DNA of 64,000 nt from Gammaproteobacteria bacterium (GCA_026713925.1 JAPONM010000061.1:62001-126000); one strand, 5' to 3'; positions 39,730 to 48,593 are shown, counted from the stretch's first letter. The notes: generated from the sequence alone by a model not told the origin. Translations and numbers: made by a program.

Positions 39730-40695
39730 ATGAACAGACTTTTCTCACTTGGGATTTCACTGGCCACCCTGACTGCATTCTGCATTGCGGGCCCGGTGCA
39801 CGCCGAAGGATTCTATGTCAGCGGTGAACTGGGCATGAATTTCGGTGGGTCGGTGGATGTGACCGGAAAAAGTAACGATCGGGCCAGTGTGTGCGATGGG
39901 TACATCAATTCCATGTACGAAACGGTCACGCAGACTCCAGGTTATGAGAGCTACAACTGCACCGGCCCGAACCGGGGAGCGGCCGGTGGTTGGAGCAACA
40001 GCATTAGTTCTGACGAGGGCGTTCTGTTTGGCACGGCAATCGGCTATCACATTCGTGACTCCCGCTTCCGTGTGGAACTGGAGTATTTTTACCGCGACAC
40101 CGGCTATGACGAAACTTCTGATGTGCACCGTGCCTCGGGTGTACAGGGCGACAAGCTTGATCAGGAGCTTGTGAGGACGATCGATCGTCTCGGCAGCCTG
40201 ACCTCACACAACCTATTTGCCAACCTGTACATGGATTTTTCGAGTGACAGCAGGTTCACGCCGTATGTAGGCGTGGGAGTCGGTTTTGGGTTTACCGAAG
40301 CGGAGTATGGCAGCGTGTGGGCGAGAAATAGCAATGCAAGCGCGATCACGACCGGGGAGGGTCTGCCCAACGCAACTGAAATCAGGGATAACCTTGCCAG
40401 TACGGCCAGTCACGCAGATACAGAACTAGACGATACGCTGTTAGGCTATCAGGTATTGGTAGGAGTGGACTACGAGTTGACCGAGTCGTTGATGCTGGGG
40501 GTCAAGGGTCGCTGGGTCGACTACGACCACTTCAAAGACGGTGGGGTCGTGTGGGATCCGCTGCGCGGTCACCCGCCCTACTTGAGAACACCGGACCAGG
40601 CAGCTGGTGGCGACCGGGAACATGTGAGTGGCCGCATAAAACTCGATGATATCGAGATGTTTGCCGTTAGCGTGAATCTTAAGTACCAGTTCTAA
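39730..40695 (+). CDS. Predicted outer-membrane beta-barrel protein
   Basis: A 321-residue protein with a signal peptide (MNRLFSLGISLATLTAFC... cut near HAEGF). FYVSGELGMNFGGSV and many alternating amphipathic strands follow (FGTAIGYHIRDSRFRVELEYFYR, FTPYVGVGVGFGFTEAEYG, LMLGVKGRWVDYDHF). It ends in aromatic Phe (VNLKYQF), the usual barrel insertion signal. The pattern resembles the OmpA-like / surface-antigen (P44/Msp2) small barrels. Two cysteines in an extracellular loop region (CDGY, YNCTG) may pair. ATG 39730 or GTG 39724 could start it. Substrate or role unknown. Confidence 0.82.
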   Translation: MNRLFSLGISLATLTAFCIAGPVHAEGFYVSGELGMNFGGSVDVTGKSNDRASVCDGYINSMYETVTQTPGYESYNCTGPNRGAAGGWSNSISSDEGVLFGTAIGYHIRDSRFRVELEYFYRDTGYDETSDVHRASGVQGDKLDQELVRTIDRLGSLTSHNLFANLYMDFSSDSRFTPYVGVGVGFGFTEAEYGSVWARNSNASAITTGEGLPNATEIRDNLASTASHADTELDDTLLGYQVLVGVDYELTESLMLGVKGRWVDYDHFKDGGVVWDPLRGHPPYLRTPDQAAGGDREHVSGRIKLDDIEMFAVSVNLKYQF

Positions 40696-41297
40696 AGCAT
40701 GACTTTACGAAACCCGCCATGTTTAAAATTCTAAAGTGTTTTCTGGTATTTAATTTTCAAGTCCTTTCTATGCGCATGTGGAAACGTACTTGCTTTAGAG
40801 GGGCTGTACGATCCTGGCAACGTGTTCTGCCCCATGAACTTGCTCAAGTGTATAGTGCCAAACTCCCATAAGGGGTTCATCTGGGGGTCATCAATCTATC
40901 GTAAGCCACTAAGTCAAAATCACTGAAAGCATAGGCGGATTATCTCGATAAACCAACAGTTGGAGCATGATGAGCTTTGATATAAGCAGGCTATGAGTAC
41001 ATTTATTAGCAGCTGAATTGCAGGTCTAAATGTCCAGTATTTAAAATTGTCAGATGTTTAACCTGGTATTTCGGGCCAGTGGTGAAACATGGGTTGTACA
41101 GACGGGCAGTAAAGACTAAGGGGAATCATGGTTGTCTGTAAATGAGGGGAACGGTACGCCTAATGCCTGTCTGCCCGCAAGGGGGTACCCTACCATGCTT
41201 GGAACCCCTGCTTTCTCAACAACTAGCTAGCAAACATACGTCCCCAAAAATGGTGATCCAAGAACTGTTAGATTTATAAGACAGAAGGTTATTGAAT
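40696..41297. other. Intergenic region holding repeat copy B
   Basis: A 602-base gap without a supported gene. It contains repeat copy B at 41115-41196. It also has a pair of loosely similar AT-rich stretches (TTTAAAATT ... CTGGTATTT) at about 40724-40754 and 41040-41072. GAAGG at 41284-41288 is the ribosome-binding site of the next gene. Confidence 0.35.
41115..41196. repeat. Dispersed repeat, copy B
   Basis: The same orientation and motif order as copy A at 37141-37215: GGGGA, GTACGCCTAATG (41154-41165), then GGGGTACCC and ACCAT. The copies are diverged by substitutions and short indels between the motifs. Together they bracket the permease and outer-membrane protein genes. Confidence 0.5.
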
Positions 41298-42782
41298 ATG
41301 ACGGAAGAGTCAGGAAGGAAGTCAAAATTACAACCCGCTTCGGCCGAAAGGAGTGAATCAGGCAGCGATCTCCAAATGGAGCCAAAACTGATGCTTGACC
41401 TTGCGCACAAGGCCGCGGAGCTTATTGTAGGCCGGATAGAAGGTTTGTCTGAAGAAGATGCCTGGGAAGGAGAGTTCAAACAGGAGTTGGAAAACCTGTT
41501 GTTGAGGGACCCTCCCGAAAATGCTCGGTCGGCCATAGAGGTCCTTGAGCAGGCTGCACGTGAGATCCTCCCGAATGCATCTCGATTGGACCACCCCCGT
41601 TGCTTTGCATTCATTCCAACATCACCAACCTGGCCTGGGATACTGGCCGACTTCATGGCCGCCGGGTACAACATCAATGCATGCACTTGGCTGGTCGCGA
41701 GTGGGCCGAGTCAACTGGAGTTGACAGTCATCGACTGGTTGCGGCAGTGGCTGGGCTATCCGAATGGTGCGGGCGGGCTGCTCACGAGCGGAGGCTCCGC
41801 GGCCAGTGTCAATGCCCTGGTTGTTGCGCGTGAAGAGGCAGGTCACCCTGAACGGGCAACCGTGTACATGGCTGATCAGAGCCATAGTGCACACGTTCGT
41901 GCAGCAAGGATCATTGGAATTCGATCTGAGGGTATACGCGTGATTCCGAGCGATGAGTACTTTCGAATCGATATGGAGGCACTGGTGCGTACCGTGGCTG
42001 ATGATCGTGGGAAAGGATTTAGTCCTATTGCAATATGTGCCAACGCTGGAACCTCAAGCACCGGCGCCATTGATCCACTGGATTCGATGGCAGATTTCTG
42101 TGAATCGGAAGGGATCTGGCTGCACGTTGATGCTGCGTACGGCGGTTTTGCGGTCGTGACCGAAGCAGGCAAGAAGCTCTTGCGTGGTATCGAGCGCGCG
42201 GATTCGGTGGGATTGGATGCCCATAAATGGTTTTTCCAGCCGTATGAGGCAGGCGGACTTCTGGTCAAGGATGTACGTACGCTAGAGCGTGCCTTCGCAG
42301 TACGGCACGATATTCTTCAAGACACGATTTGGGGTGCAAATCACCCGAATATTTCAGATTATGGGCTGCAGTTGAGCCGCTCGTTTCGCGCCCTGAAGAT
42401 CTGGATGTCCGTGCAGACCTTTGGCATGGTCGCGTTTCGTCACGCCATCTCAAGAGGAATGGAACTGGCCACCCGGGCCGGGGAGTACGTCAGCAAAAGC
42501 CCGATCCTGGAACTGTTGACTCCTGTGTCCCTGGGGATCGTGTGCTTTCGGGTCAACCCCACAGACACTGAGCTTGGCGAGGAAGCCTTGGAAAAGATTA
42601 ACAGGGCGGTGCTTGCTCATTTATTTTGGGACAATCGTGCACTGATGTCCTCGACATCGCTGGGCAAGAGATTCTCGCTCAGACTGTGCATCCTGAACCA
42701 TACAACGACTTGGGATGACGTGAGGGAGACCCTGGAGGCCATCGTCCAGTTTGGGAAAGAGGCTGTAACGAAGGAAGAGTAA
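41298..42782 (+). CDS. PLP-dependent group II amino-acid decarboxylase family protein
   Basis: A 494-residue fold-type I PLP enzyme. Family landmarks are HPRCFAFIPTSPTWPGILADF, LLTSGGSAASVNALVVAREE, CANAGTSSTGAIDP, HVDAAYGGFAVVT and the PLP lysine (Lys310) in VGLDAHKWFFQPYEAG. The layout matches aromatic-L-amino-acid / tyrosine / diaminobutyrate decarboxylases. DAHKW and the AAYGG block fit the tyrosine/tryptophan decarboxylase side, but the substrate cannot be fixed from sequence, and some relatives are aldehyde synthases. ATG 41298 has GAAGG 9 bases upstream; the frame also opens at TTG 41292. It stands alone, with repeat B upstream. Confidence 0.9.
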   Translation: MTEESGRKSKLQPASAERSESGSDLQMEPKLMLDLAHKAAELIVGRIEGLSEEDAWEGEFKQELENLLLRDPPENARSAIEVLEQAAREILPNASRLDHPRCFAFIPTSPTWPGILADFMAAGYNINACTWLVASGPSQLELTVIDWLRQWLGYPNGAGGLLTSGGSAASVNALVVAREEAGHPERATVYMADQSHSAHVRAARIIGIRSEGIRVIPSDEYFRIDMEALVRTVADDRGKGFSPIAICANAGTSSTGAIDPLDSMADFCESEGIWLHVDAAYGGFAVVTEAGKKLLRGIERADSVGLDAHKWFFQPYEAGGLLVKDVRTLERAFAVRHDILQDTIWGANHPNISDYGLQLSRSFRALKIWMSVQTFGMVAFRHAISRGMELATRAGEYVSKSPILELLTPVSLGIVCFRVNPTDTELGEEALEKINRAVLAHLFWDNRALMSSTSLGKRFSLRLCILNHTTTWDDVRETLEAIVQFGKEAVTKEE

Positions 42783-43138
42783 TAGGGATGTCTTATCCAT
42801 AATTTGTGTACGAAGATCTGGTCTGGATAGGAATTAGCACATGAATTGAGTGCTGCAAATTCCGTTATATCCAATTACTGAGCAAGGTAAACTGATTCGT
42901 TGTGGGGTTAGGGGTCTGGTTATTACGAACGTTGGGTAAATGCTACTTGCATTTGAGTTTGATGCGCGATGTGAAGTGTTGCTTTTGTCTCACGTTATAC
43001 ATTCGGCTGTACTGACTAGCCACAGATCTAGTTCCCTGTCACCAGGTCTTCATGTTAAAGATTTAAAGGTATTGGCCAATTACCTATGTTGCATTGTGTC
43101 TATGGGATTGAACGAGCACAGTAACCGATAGCAGCAAA
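42783..43138. other. Intergenic region, nothing recognised
   Basis: A 356-base AT-rich gap between convergent genes (decarboxylase and GGCT-like). No terminator, repeat or gene was recognised. Confidence 0.4.
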
Positions 43139-43681
43139 TCATTTCAGATTCAAAACCTGCTCTATGCTTTCAAACCCTGCTTTCCTGAGAAGCTTAAGGG
43201 TATCGGATTTATTCTTCCCCTCTTTGTCAGTCCAAAACCTGGTGTTCTGGTATGCAGAAATTACAGTCTGAGGAAGTTTATGTTCCATGGCACCGGCAAC
43301 TATAAGTGCAAGATACCAATCGAACGGTTTTAGATCAGGGTTTCTGCTCTTTTCAGGCGCAATATAGGTTTTTACAGTCTTAGATGTGCCCGTAGCCACC
43401 AGGCATACTTTGAAACTATCCTCTCGGTAATAGCCTGATTCAACCCTGTCCAGTTGTTCAAGTTCGCTTGTCTCCATCTCAAATACGGCACCGTACAAAC
43501 GCTGCCCATGAGACGGGATGAAAGTGGCTTTCCCAGAACCGTCTTTTTTACTATTTTTTGAAAACTCAAGCGCAAAATCGTCTACACATGCGGATGCGTA
43601 ATACTGTGCTGAGGGGCACCTGTCTACAAGTCTATTTGTTAACAAATTTGACCCGTAGGCGAAGTATAAAGAGTGGCTCAT
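43139..43681 (-). CDS. Gamma-glutamylcyclotransferase-like (GGCT/AIG2 fold) protein
   Basis: A 180-residue protein beginning MSHSLYFAYGSNLLTNRLVDRCPSA. YFAYGSNL at residues 6-13 is the substrate-binding loop of the GGCT fold. YGAVFEMETSELEQLDRVESGYYRED carries the usual strand and the Glu used as catalytic acid/base. Such enzymes release 5-oxoproline from gamma-glutamyl compounds; the exact substrate is unknown. The frame runs upstream to 43768, but ATG 43681 with AAGG upstream gives the conserved N-terminus. Divergent genes and IS debris surround it. Confidence 0.85.
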   Translation of the reverse strand: MSHSLYFAYGSNLLTNRLVDRCPSAQYYASACVDDFALEFSKNSKKDGSGKATFIPSHGQRLYGAVFEMETSELEQLDRVESGYYREDSFKVCLVATGTSKTVKTYIAPEKSRNPDLKPFDWYLALIVAGAMEHKLPQTVISAYQNTRFWTDKEGKNKSDTLKLLRKAGFESIEQVLNLK

Positions 43682-43904
43682 AGATTTTGCCTTGGAGTGT
43701 ATCTGGATTGAGCCTGACTTCAAGCTAGGAGGGGACACTCCGCGTACGCTGCGCACTTCGTTTGGCACCTTTGGTGTTTGTATGACAAGGCCTCATAGGC
43801 GGAACCCAGCGCTTTTCGATGCCTGCCCATCTATGCAGCCAATTGCAAGGCCAGTCTGCAGTTTCAGAGTGTCACACTGGACCCTTATTCGGAGCACTTT
43901 ACGG

Positions 43905-45101
43905 TCATCTGAATTCTAGAGAAATTGTGCTGAAAAAACCGAATGCATCCGAATATTCAATGCGCGCAGGTGAATGTGCATCTCCACTGGCAAAGCTCTC
44001 TCCCCGCTTTGCATAACGCATTTTTGGGACGTCAGAAAGATATTCGGCCCCTGCACCGATACTTATAGTTACTCTCTGATGGAATGCGATATTTAGTGAG
44101 GTTTGGAGGCTGAGGCTAGCTGCCCATTGCGAATCACTGGTTTTGTGGTCAGTTTCTTCATCCAGTACAGGCATCGCCGACGACAAGAAGGTCCTCTGGA
44201 ACCCGTCATATTCGGAATCAAGATAGTAGACGCCCAGCCTGCCATCAAGCATAAGGTTCCAGCTTGGCCTGAGCGAGAAGTCAATTCGAGTACCCACGGC
44301 TGCGCCATAATAGGATGCGTCCAGGTCTTCCTTGAGCGTCAGGTGATTGACCGTTGGAGGACGGTTGGATTCGTATGCAAAAGTCTCGGTTTCCTGGCTC
44401 AGTTTCTTGTAGCTTGGGCCAATGTAAATGGACGTTCCTGATCGCTCCGTCTGCTCAAGATGCTTTCCTGTTACAAGATCAAGGCCATGGAAATCCACCT
44501 CCCTTTTCGTACGTATGCGAATTGGGTCTCCCCATGCAAAATTGGGAGAGCCGTACGGGATGGCACCACCATCGATTTTTCCGACCCAGCCAACCGACCT
44601 GATGTGCGGGTCACCTTTTATCAAAGCCACGAGGTGCTGCTCTGTTTCTGAAGAAATGCATGCTCCGATTTCCGTTCCCTGTGGGCAATACTGGTCCTGG
44701 AACCTGGTCCGGATATCCGTCCATGGCAAGGGGTCCTCACTGTATTCACTCGTGTGCCTGGAAGTGTACGAGGTAAGAAAGCCGCTCAGTTCGGTAAACC
44801 GGCGGTCATTCTCCTTTCCTATTGTCAGGTTGGCCAACCCCCCGTCTTCATACTCGGCATCATAGTGCTCAAGGGTGTCGACAACCTCCTCCTTGCCGTT
44901 TGTTCGGATGAACGGGCTTGAGTCCGACATGTCCAGAAAGAAAATGCCCGCACCGGTTCTGACATACGTGTTTTCGGACAACGCATCAGATGAGGCTTCA
45001 CTTGCCTGGAGGCAAAGCAGAAGAAAAACGGGAAGTGTCACCGCAATTCTTGTCGGGAGCCCTGCACAGGCCCGTGTAAGGTAGTGTCTCAGCCGGAACA
45101 T
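43905..45101 (-). CDS. Predicted outer-membrane beta-barrel protein, unknown family
   Basis: A 398-residue protein from ATG 45101, which has GAGGGAAG just upstream, an excellent ribosome-binding site (the frame also opens at 45143). The signal peptide is LPTRIAVTLPVFLLLCLQASEA. The mature part alternates amphipathic strands, e.g. SYYGAAVGTRIDFSLRPSWN, LMLDGRLGVYYLDSEYDG and RVTISIGAGAEYLSDVPKM, and ends FFSTISLEFR. Two cysteines in a loop (YCPQGTEIGAC) may form a disulfide. Not clearly related to the barrel at 39730. Role unknown. Confidence 0.75.
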   Translation of the reverse strand: MFRLRHYLTRACAGLPTRIAVTLPVFLLLCLQASEASSDALSENTYVRTGAGIFFLDMSDSSPFIRTNGKEEVVDTLEHYDAEYEDGGLANLTIGKENDRRFTELSGFLTSYTSRHTSEYSEDPLPWTDIRTRFQDQYCPQGTEIGACISSETEQHLVALIKGDPHIRSVGWVGKIDGGAIPYGSPNFAWGDPIRIRTKREVDFHGLDLVTGKHLEQTERSGTSIYIGPSYKKLSQETETFAYESNRPPTVNHLTLKEDLDASYYGAAVGTRIDFSLRPSWNLMLDGRLGVYYLDSEYDGFQRTFLSSAMPVLDEETDHKTSDSQWAASLSLQTSLNIAFHQRVTISIGAGAEYLSDVPKMRYAKRGESFASGDAHSPARIEYSDAFGFFSTISLEFR

Positions 45102-45149
45102 ATCTTCCCTCAATTGTACTTGCATGTGACCTTTAAGTCTCAATCTTTA

Positions 45150-45372
45150 GCAGGTCATGTACGTCGCATGGTTTGGCAGTGTGCACCGGTTTGCTGAAGT
45201 TGAGCGCATTTACACGGTCAGCACACGGATGATGCGGTTTTGCATGAAAAAGTCGCAGTTTACCGAGAAGCCGGTAGCCTACGCGCTGTACCCGCATGAG
45301 GGCGGTATGCGTGTAGTGGAGGTGACCCGCAGGCTGGGCTTCTGTCACCCTCAATGGGGGATCCTGATTTGA
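45150..45372 (+). mobile_element. Truncated IS3-family element: left end and start of orfA
   Basis: From 45244 the frame reads MKKSQFTEKPVAYALYPHEG and then GMRVVEVTRRLGFCHPQW, matching the IS3-type OrfA N-terminus (MKKS-x-F-T-E-x-Q-I-A-Y-A-L ... V-x-E-V-C-R-x-L-G-I-S). The upstream sequence (about 45150-45243) looks like the usual leader of such elements. The helix-turn-helix is degraded (FCHPQW instead of ISEQTFY) and the frame ends at 45372. No orfB, DDE motif or right end is present. Confidence 0.6.
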
Positions 45373-45410
45373 ATGCGTGGCATTGCAAGAAATCATATTC
45401 GCAATTCAAG

Positions 45411-45521
45411 TGCACAGCTTTACTAGCCGGTGGAACTGGAAAGTTCGGCTTTAGGATTGCCCGGGCAATGACGTATAGGCCAGGGCTGAAAGTCCGTGTT
45501 CTGGTGCAACCCGATGCAGTT
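45411..45521 (+). pseudogene. Fragment of an NmrA/SDR-type Rossmann protein
   Basis: The frame reads TALLAGGTGKFGFRIARAMT then YRPGLKVRVLVQPDAV, a textbook first beta-alpha-beta unit with the GGTGxFG NAD(P) loop of NmrA/saccharopine-dehydrogenase-like proteins. Nothing recognisable continues before the stop at 45600. It is an N-terminal scrap next to the IS3 remnant. Confidence 0.5.
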
Positions 45522-45830
45522 TCTGATACCGGTATTGCAAATCTTCGCTGGGGGTCGATTTTGACCCCTGCAGCGATGGTGACGCCAGTTGCTACTTCTT
45601 GATCAATCGGCTGGCCGACGCTCTGAAAGCCTCTGCACTTGATCCAAGCGCGTCTCACGCCTCTTCGCGAGAGAAGTAGGCCTGCCTATGGGAAAGCAAT
45701 TCATCAAGACAATGGCCAGGGGAAGCCACTCCCTGTGTATATGCGTAAATCGATAGAGACTCAAGATTTTTGCATGTGGCTACTTTTCGGTAGCAACCAT
45801 CTCACCCACCTGGGAATCCGATGATCCCCC

Positions 45831-46529
45831 TTACTTGTTTGTGGCGCTGTTACTTACTGCAAGCCGTGCCACTGCAGTGCGCAGTTTGTCAGCATGCGGG
45901 TTGGTGAAAGAATGCTCAATGAGTATGGTACGGGGACTGCTTGTCTTATCGCCATAGTAGGCTTGATTCAGGTCATCACGAACTTTAATCACCGCACCTT
46001 CAACATTGATGCCTCCATAAATTCCCTTCGCCCTTGAAAAGGCCAGGATATCTACAACCTGGGCTTTGGCACCAGCACCGATGGGACCAGCCGCAATGCC
46101 AATATCTCCTCCCAGTTTAAAAGAAGAGGTGAGCAATTTATCAACACCCCTGTCCGTCATGATCATCAAAATGATTTCAGCGACTTCAATCCCGGCCTGC
46201 AGTCCCACTGTTCCCGAACCCACTGTATAAAACGCAGGGTGGCTCCAGACATTGCCTTCTCCTTTGGAAAGCAGTACTCCGCTGCCTCCGGAACCGCCAA
46301 AGATAAAACCACCTTTGACCAGTTGAGGTACGATAAAAACACCCTTGGCCTTACTCATGTTTTCCCGAAGCCACACCATATCCGGGTCAACGGAAAACGT
46401 ATCGACAGAGCTGACTGCAGCATCCACCAGCGCCTGGGGCGTGAGTTCTTCTGCATGGGCGGTTTGAATGCAAGCTGCCAATAGCAGGGCTGCAAGGAGC
46501 AAACGAATCAGGGCAATGTGTCTTAACAT
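45831..46529 (-). CDS. SYLF-domain (YSC84-like) exported protein
   Basis: A 232-residue protein. The signal is RHIALIRLLLAALLLAACIQTAHA; a Cys after LLAA could make it a lipoprotein, but AHA is also a good signal peptidase I site. The mature part is a SYLF domain: KAKGVFIVPQLVKGGFIFGGSGGSGVLL, WSHPAFYTVGSGTVGLQAGIE, GGDIGIAAGPIGAGAKA and FSRAKGIYGGINVEGAVI. SYLF domains bind lipids; the bacterial periplasmic forms have no settled role. It lies 96 bases downstream of the bufferin-type operon on the same strand. Confidence 0.9.
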   Translation of the reverse strand: MLRHIALIRLLLAALLLAACIQTAHAEELTPQALVDAAVSSVDTFSVDPDMVWLRENMSKAKGVFIVPQLVKGGFIFGGSGGSGVLLSKGEGNVWSHPAFYTVGSGTVGLQAGIEVAEIILMIMTDRGVDKLLTSSFKLGGDIGIAAGPIGAGAKAQVVDILAFSRAKGIYGGINVEGAVIKVRDDLNQAYYGDKTSSPRTILIEHSFTNPHADKLRTAVARLAVSNSATNK

Positions 46530-46625
46530 CTCATCCTCTGGTGTAAGGGTTTGTGTATCAAGTGTAGCAGAATCTTCAGTCAGGTCTAACGGGAATAGAG
46601 GGTTCTGCTGTCCATAAAATACATT

Positions 46626-47426
46626 TCATCTGGTCCGTCCTGCGACCTGGTATCCGCAAATCCATTTTCTGGAAATTAATTCGGGAATGATTGTCTGCAA
46701 CGGGATATTCAAATTTTCCTGCTGGACGAAAGTTTCAAGGTTACCAAAAGAATTGCCATTTTCAATATATGCCATCACCTGCCAATAGGCCTGATCGATT
46801 TTATGGATGACCGGTTTGAAATTTTCTCTGGCGATGCACAAATACTGCGGCTCATCTATCGCGCTGATTTCTTTGACTTCCCCGTGCTCCTGATGAGCCA
46901 TCCAAATTTCATGCACGGGATAAGTGGATTTAAGCGTCGACAGCGATGCAGCCAATTCAAAGCAGATACTCCGGCAATCATCCTCATCGAGTGCTGCAAG
47001 CATTTGGAAATCAAACGGAGGGTCTTCCTTGGCGTAATATGACCGTTCGTAAGCCAGTTCCAGTATTGCCAGGTCTGGCAGATATTGGTAATCAGCCAGT
47101 TCTGCATGATTCCGGGTCCAGTTCCGCAGAAATTCCGGGAAAGTTGCCCCATACAGGTTTAAATCCTGGTGTGTCGCCGGGTGCTCATAGTAAAACTCGG
47201 TTGCCATTTGCCTGAAATACTGCTTTCCAAGGATTTTCTCGCAGCACGAATAGGTGTTTGTCAAGCCGTGGACATGGGCTGTTCGCATCGTGGTGCGGTA
47301 AATATCAAGCCTTTTCTCCCGATTCGTTTCGCCGTCTTCGGAGAACAGCTGAATGCATTCAGAATGCGCCTTTCGGCTTTTCAGACTGCTCCAGAACTGA
47401 CATTGAATGGCGTGTAGCTGATGCAT
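46626..47426 (-). CDS. bufC: DUF2063-type partner protein (BufC/HvfC)
   Basis: A 266-residue protein. The N-terminal helical half has LDIYRTTMRTAHVHGLTNTYSCCEKILG, FRQMATEFYYEHPATHQDLNLYGATFPEFL and DLAILELAYERSYYAKED, the conserved blocks of DUF2063 proteins (often labelled putative DNA-binding). A variable C-terminal domain follows. In bufferin and related MNIO operons this protein partners the DUF692 enzyme and presents the precursor peptide. It starts 6 bases after the bufB stop. No signal peptide, so it is cytosolic. Confidence 0.9.
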   Translation of the reverse strand: MHQLHAIQCQFWSSLKSRKAHSECIQLFSEDGETNREKRLDIYRTTMRTAHVHGLTNTYSCCEKILGKQYFRQMATEFYYEHPATHQDLNLYGATFPEFLRNWTRNHAELADYQYLPDLAILELAYERSYYAKEDPPFDFQMLAALDEDDCRSICFELAASLSTLKSTYPVHEIWMAHQEHGEVKEISAIDEPQYLCIARENFKPVIHKIDQAYWQVMAYIENGNSFGNLETFVQQENLNIPLQTIIPELISRKWICGYQVAGRTR

Positions 47427-47432
47427 GATGTA

Positions 47433-48290
47433 TCAGCACACAGTGTTCGTTGCAGACTGCTGGAATCGGCGCGCTTTCCCAGCTTCCTGCAAAAGCGTGG
47501 AGAACGGAGGCAGGTCATTGTCCCATTCGATCAGGGTCGGGATGGAAGCGTTGTTTCTCAAGATTTCCTGGTACAGCTCCCATACGGGCTCGGAGACTTC
47601 ATGGTTGTGTGCGTCAAGCAAGTAGGAGCCCTTGTGCTCAAATCCTGCGAGATGAATTTCGGCAACCAGGTCAAGTGGAATATTCCTGATATATTCCTGC
47701 GCATCCACTGCATTGTTATACTGGCTGACGTAAATGTTGTTCAGGTCAAGCAGGATCTTGCAGCCCGATTCCCTGGCCACGGCAGTCAGGAATTCCCATT
47801 CGTTCAGGGTGGAGCATGCAAACCCCAGATAACTGGAAACATTTTCAACGATAAGAGAGGTCTCCAGAAAATCCTGTATGTGTCGGATGCGCTGGCTCAC
47901 ATGATAAACGGCTTCCTCGGTGTAGGGCAGCGGCAGCAGGTCATGTGCGTGATGGCTTTTGAATGAGGTCCAGCACAGGTGATCCGAGATATATACAGGC
48001 TCCAGTTCTGTTGCGAGGGTTTTGATTTTTCGCAGATAGGAAAAATCAATCGGGTCAGTTCCTCCCAATGACATGCCAACACTATGCAAGGTCACCGGAT
48101 AGTCCTGTCTGATCAGAAAGGCCTGTTGTCTGGCATACCCGCCGTCACAGATATGGTTGTCAGTAAGCAGCTCAAAGAAATCCAGCCTGGGCCGGGTAGC
48201 CAGAATTTCATTTACATGGGGGGAGCGAAGCCCCACTCCTATCCTTGGAGTGGATGGCTTTGCAGGATCCCGTGAAGGATCGTTTCCCAT
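47433..48290 (-). CDS. bufB: DUF692 / MNIO-family iron enzyme (BufB-type)
   Basis: A 285-residue TIM-barrel enzyme. It begins RIGVGLRSPHVNEILATRP, then DFFELLTDNHICDGG, VTLHSVGMSLGG, YISDHLCWTSF, IVENVSSYLGF, ILLDLNNIYVSQYN and AEIHLAGFEHKGSY. These carry the His, Asp, Glu and Asn ligands of the multinuclear iron site. MNIO enzymes modify cysteines of small precursor peptides; in bufferin systems they make thiooxazole groups that bind copper. The precursor gene lies 18 bases upstream and the DUF2063 partner 6 bases downstream. Confidence 0.93.
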   Translation of the reverse strand: MGNDPSRDPAKPSTPRIGVGLRSPHVNEILATRPRLDFFELLTDNHICDGGYARQQAFLIRQDYPVTLHSVGMSLGGTDPIDFSYLRKIKTLATELEPVYISDHLCWTSFKSHHAHDLLPLPYTEEAVYHVSQRIRHIQDFLETSLIVENVSSYLGFACSTLNEWEFLTAVARESGCKILLDLNNIYVSQYNNAVDAQEYIRNIPLDLVAEIHLAGFEHKGSYLLDAHNHEVSEPVWELYQEILRNNASIPTLIEWDNDLPPFSTLLQEAGKARRFQQSATNTVC

Positions 48291-48308
48291 GCTCGAATGC
48301 AGTCCGGA

Positions 48309-48593
48309 TTATTTTGCTGGCTTGACGGCTTTGACCATTCCGCCAATCTTGGCGCATGTACCTTCAGGCACATAGACCCATTCATGCTCGGAGTTATCTT
48401 CGGTAGCTTGCCCTGAACACTGGTGCGTTCCATCGAAAGAGCCGCAATCATTCATTCCTGCCTTGGATACACCTGCACATTTTTCCCAGTTTTTGGGGGC
48501 ATCAGGTACGGCCATCGCATTCTGCGCCGCAAGGCCTGCACCGATTGCAAAGATTCCTGCAATGGTAGATCGAAGTATTGTTTGTTTGTTCAT
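48309..48593 (-). CDS. bufA1: DUF2282 bufferin-type precursor peptide with signal sequence
   Basis: A 94-residue secreted peptide: signal peptide cut after AQNAMA (about residue 28), then a mature part with four cysteines (Cys39, 50, 59 and 80) in KCAGVSKAGMNDCGS, HQCSGQAT and PEGTCAKIGG. This is the DUF2282 pattern of class 1 bufferins, periplasmic copper-binding RiPPs. ATG 48593 lies 9 bases after AAGGAG; the upstream ATG at 48602 abuts that Shine-Dalgarno and is less likely. First gene of bufA1-bufB-bufC. The leader has a perfect 6-bp hairpin at 48638-48656. No DoxX-type bufD follows. Confidence 0.92.
   Translation of the reverse strand: MNKQTILRSTIAGIFAIGAGLAAQNAMAVPDAPKNWEKCAGVSKAGMNDCGSFDGTHQCSGQATEDNSEHEWVYVPEGTCAKIGGMVKAVKPAK

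Larger units (their letters stand above)
45102..45830. other. Gene-fragment graveyard between two genes
   Basis: A 729-base stretch with no intact gene. It holds the IS3 left end and orfA remnant (45150-45372) and a Rossmann-fold fragment (45411-45521). At about 45655-45745 the frame RERSRPAYGKAIHQ faintly resembles the E-x-S-R-x-x-Y-G-x-x-x-I-H start of IS3 OrfB. The mosaic suggests repeated insertion and deletion. Confidence 0.5.

Noticed and set aside
43692-43919. Possible transposon end (GGAGCACTTTACGGTCAT) near 43890
   Set aside because: Only faintly like IS21-type terminal repeats; no second copy or transposase fragment found.
45260-45658. 132-codon minus-strand ORF
   Set aside because: Antisense to the IS3 and Rossmann fragments, which explain the sequence better.
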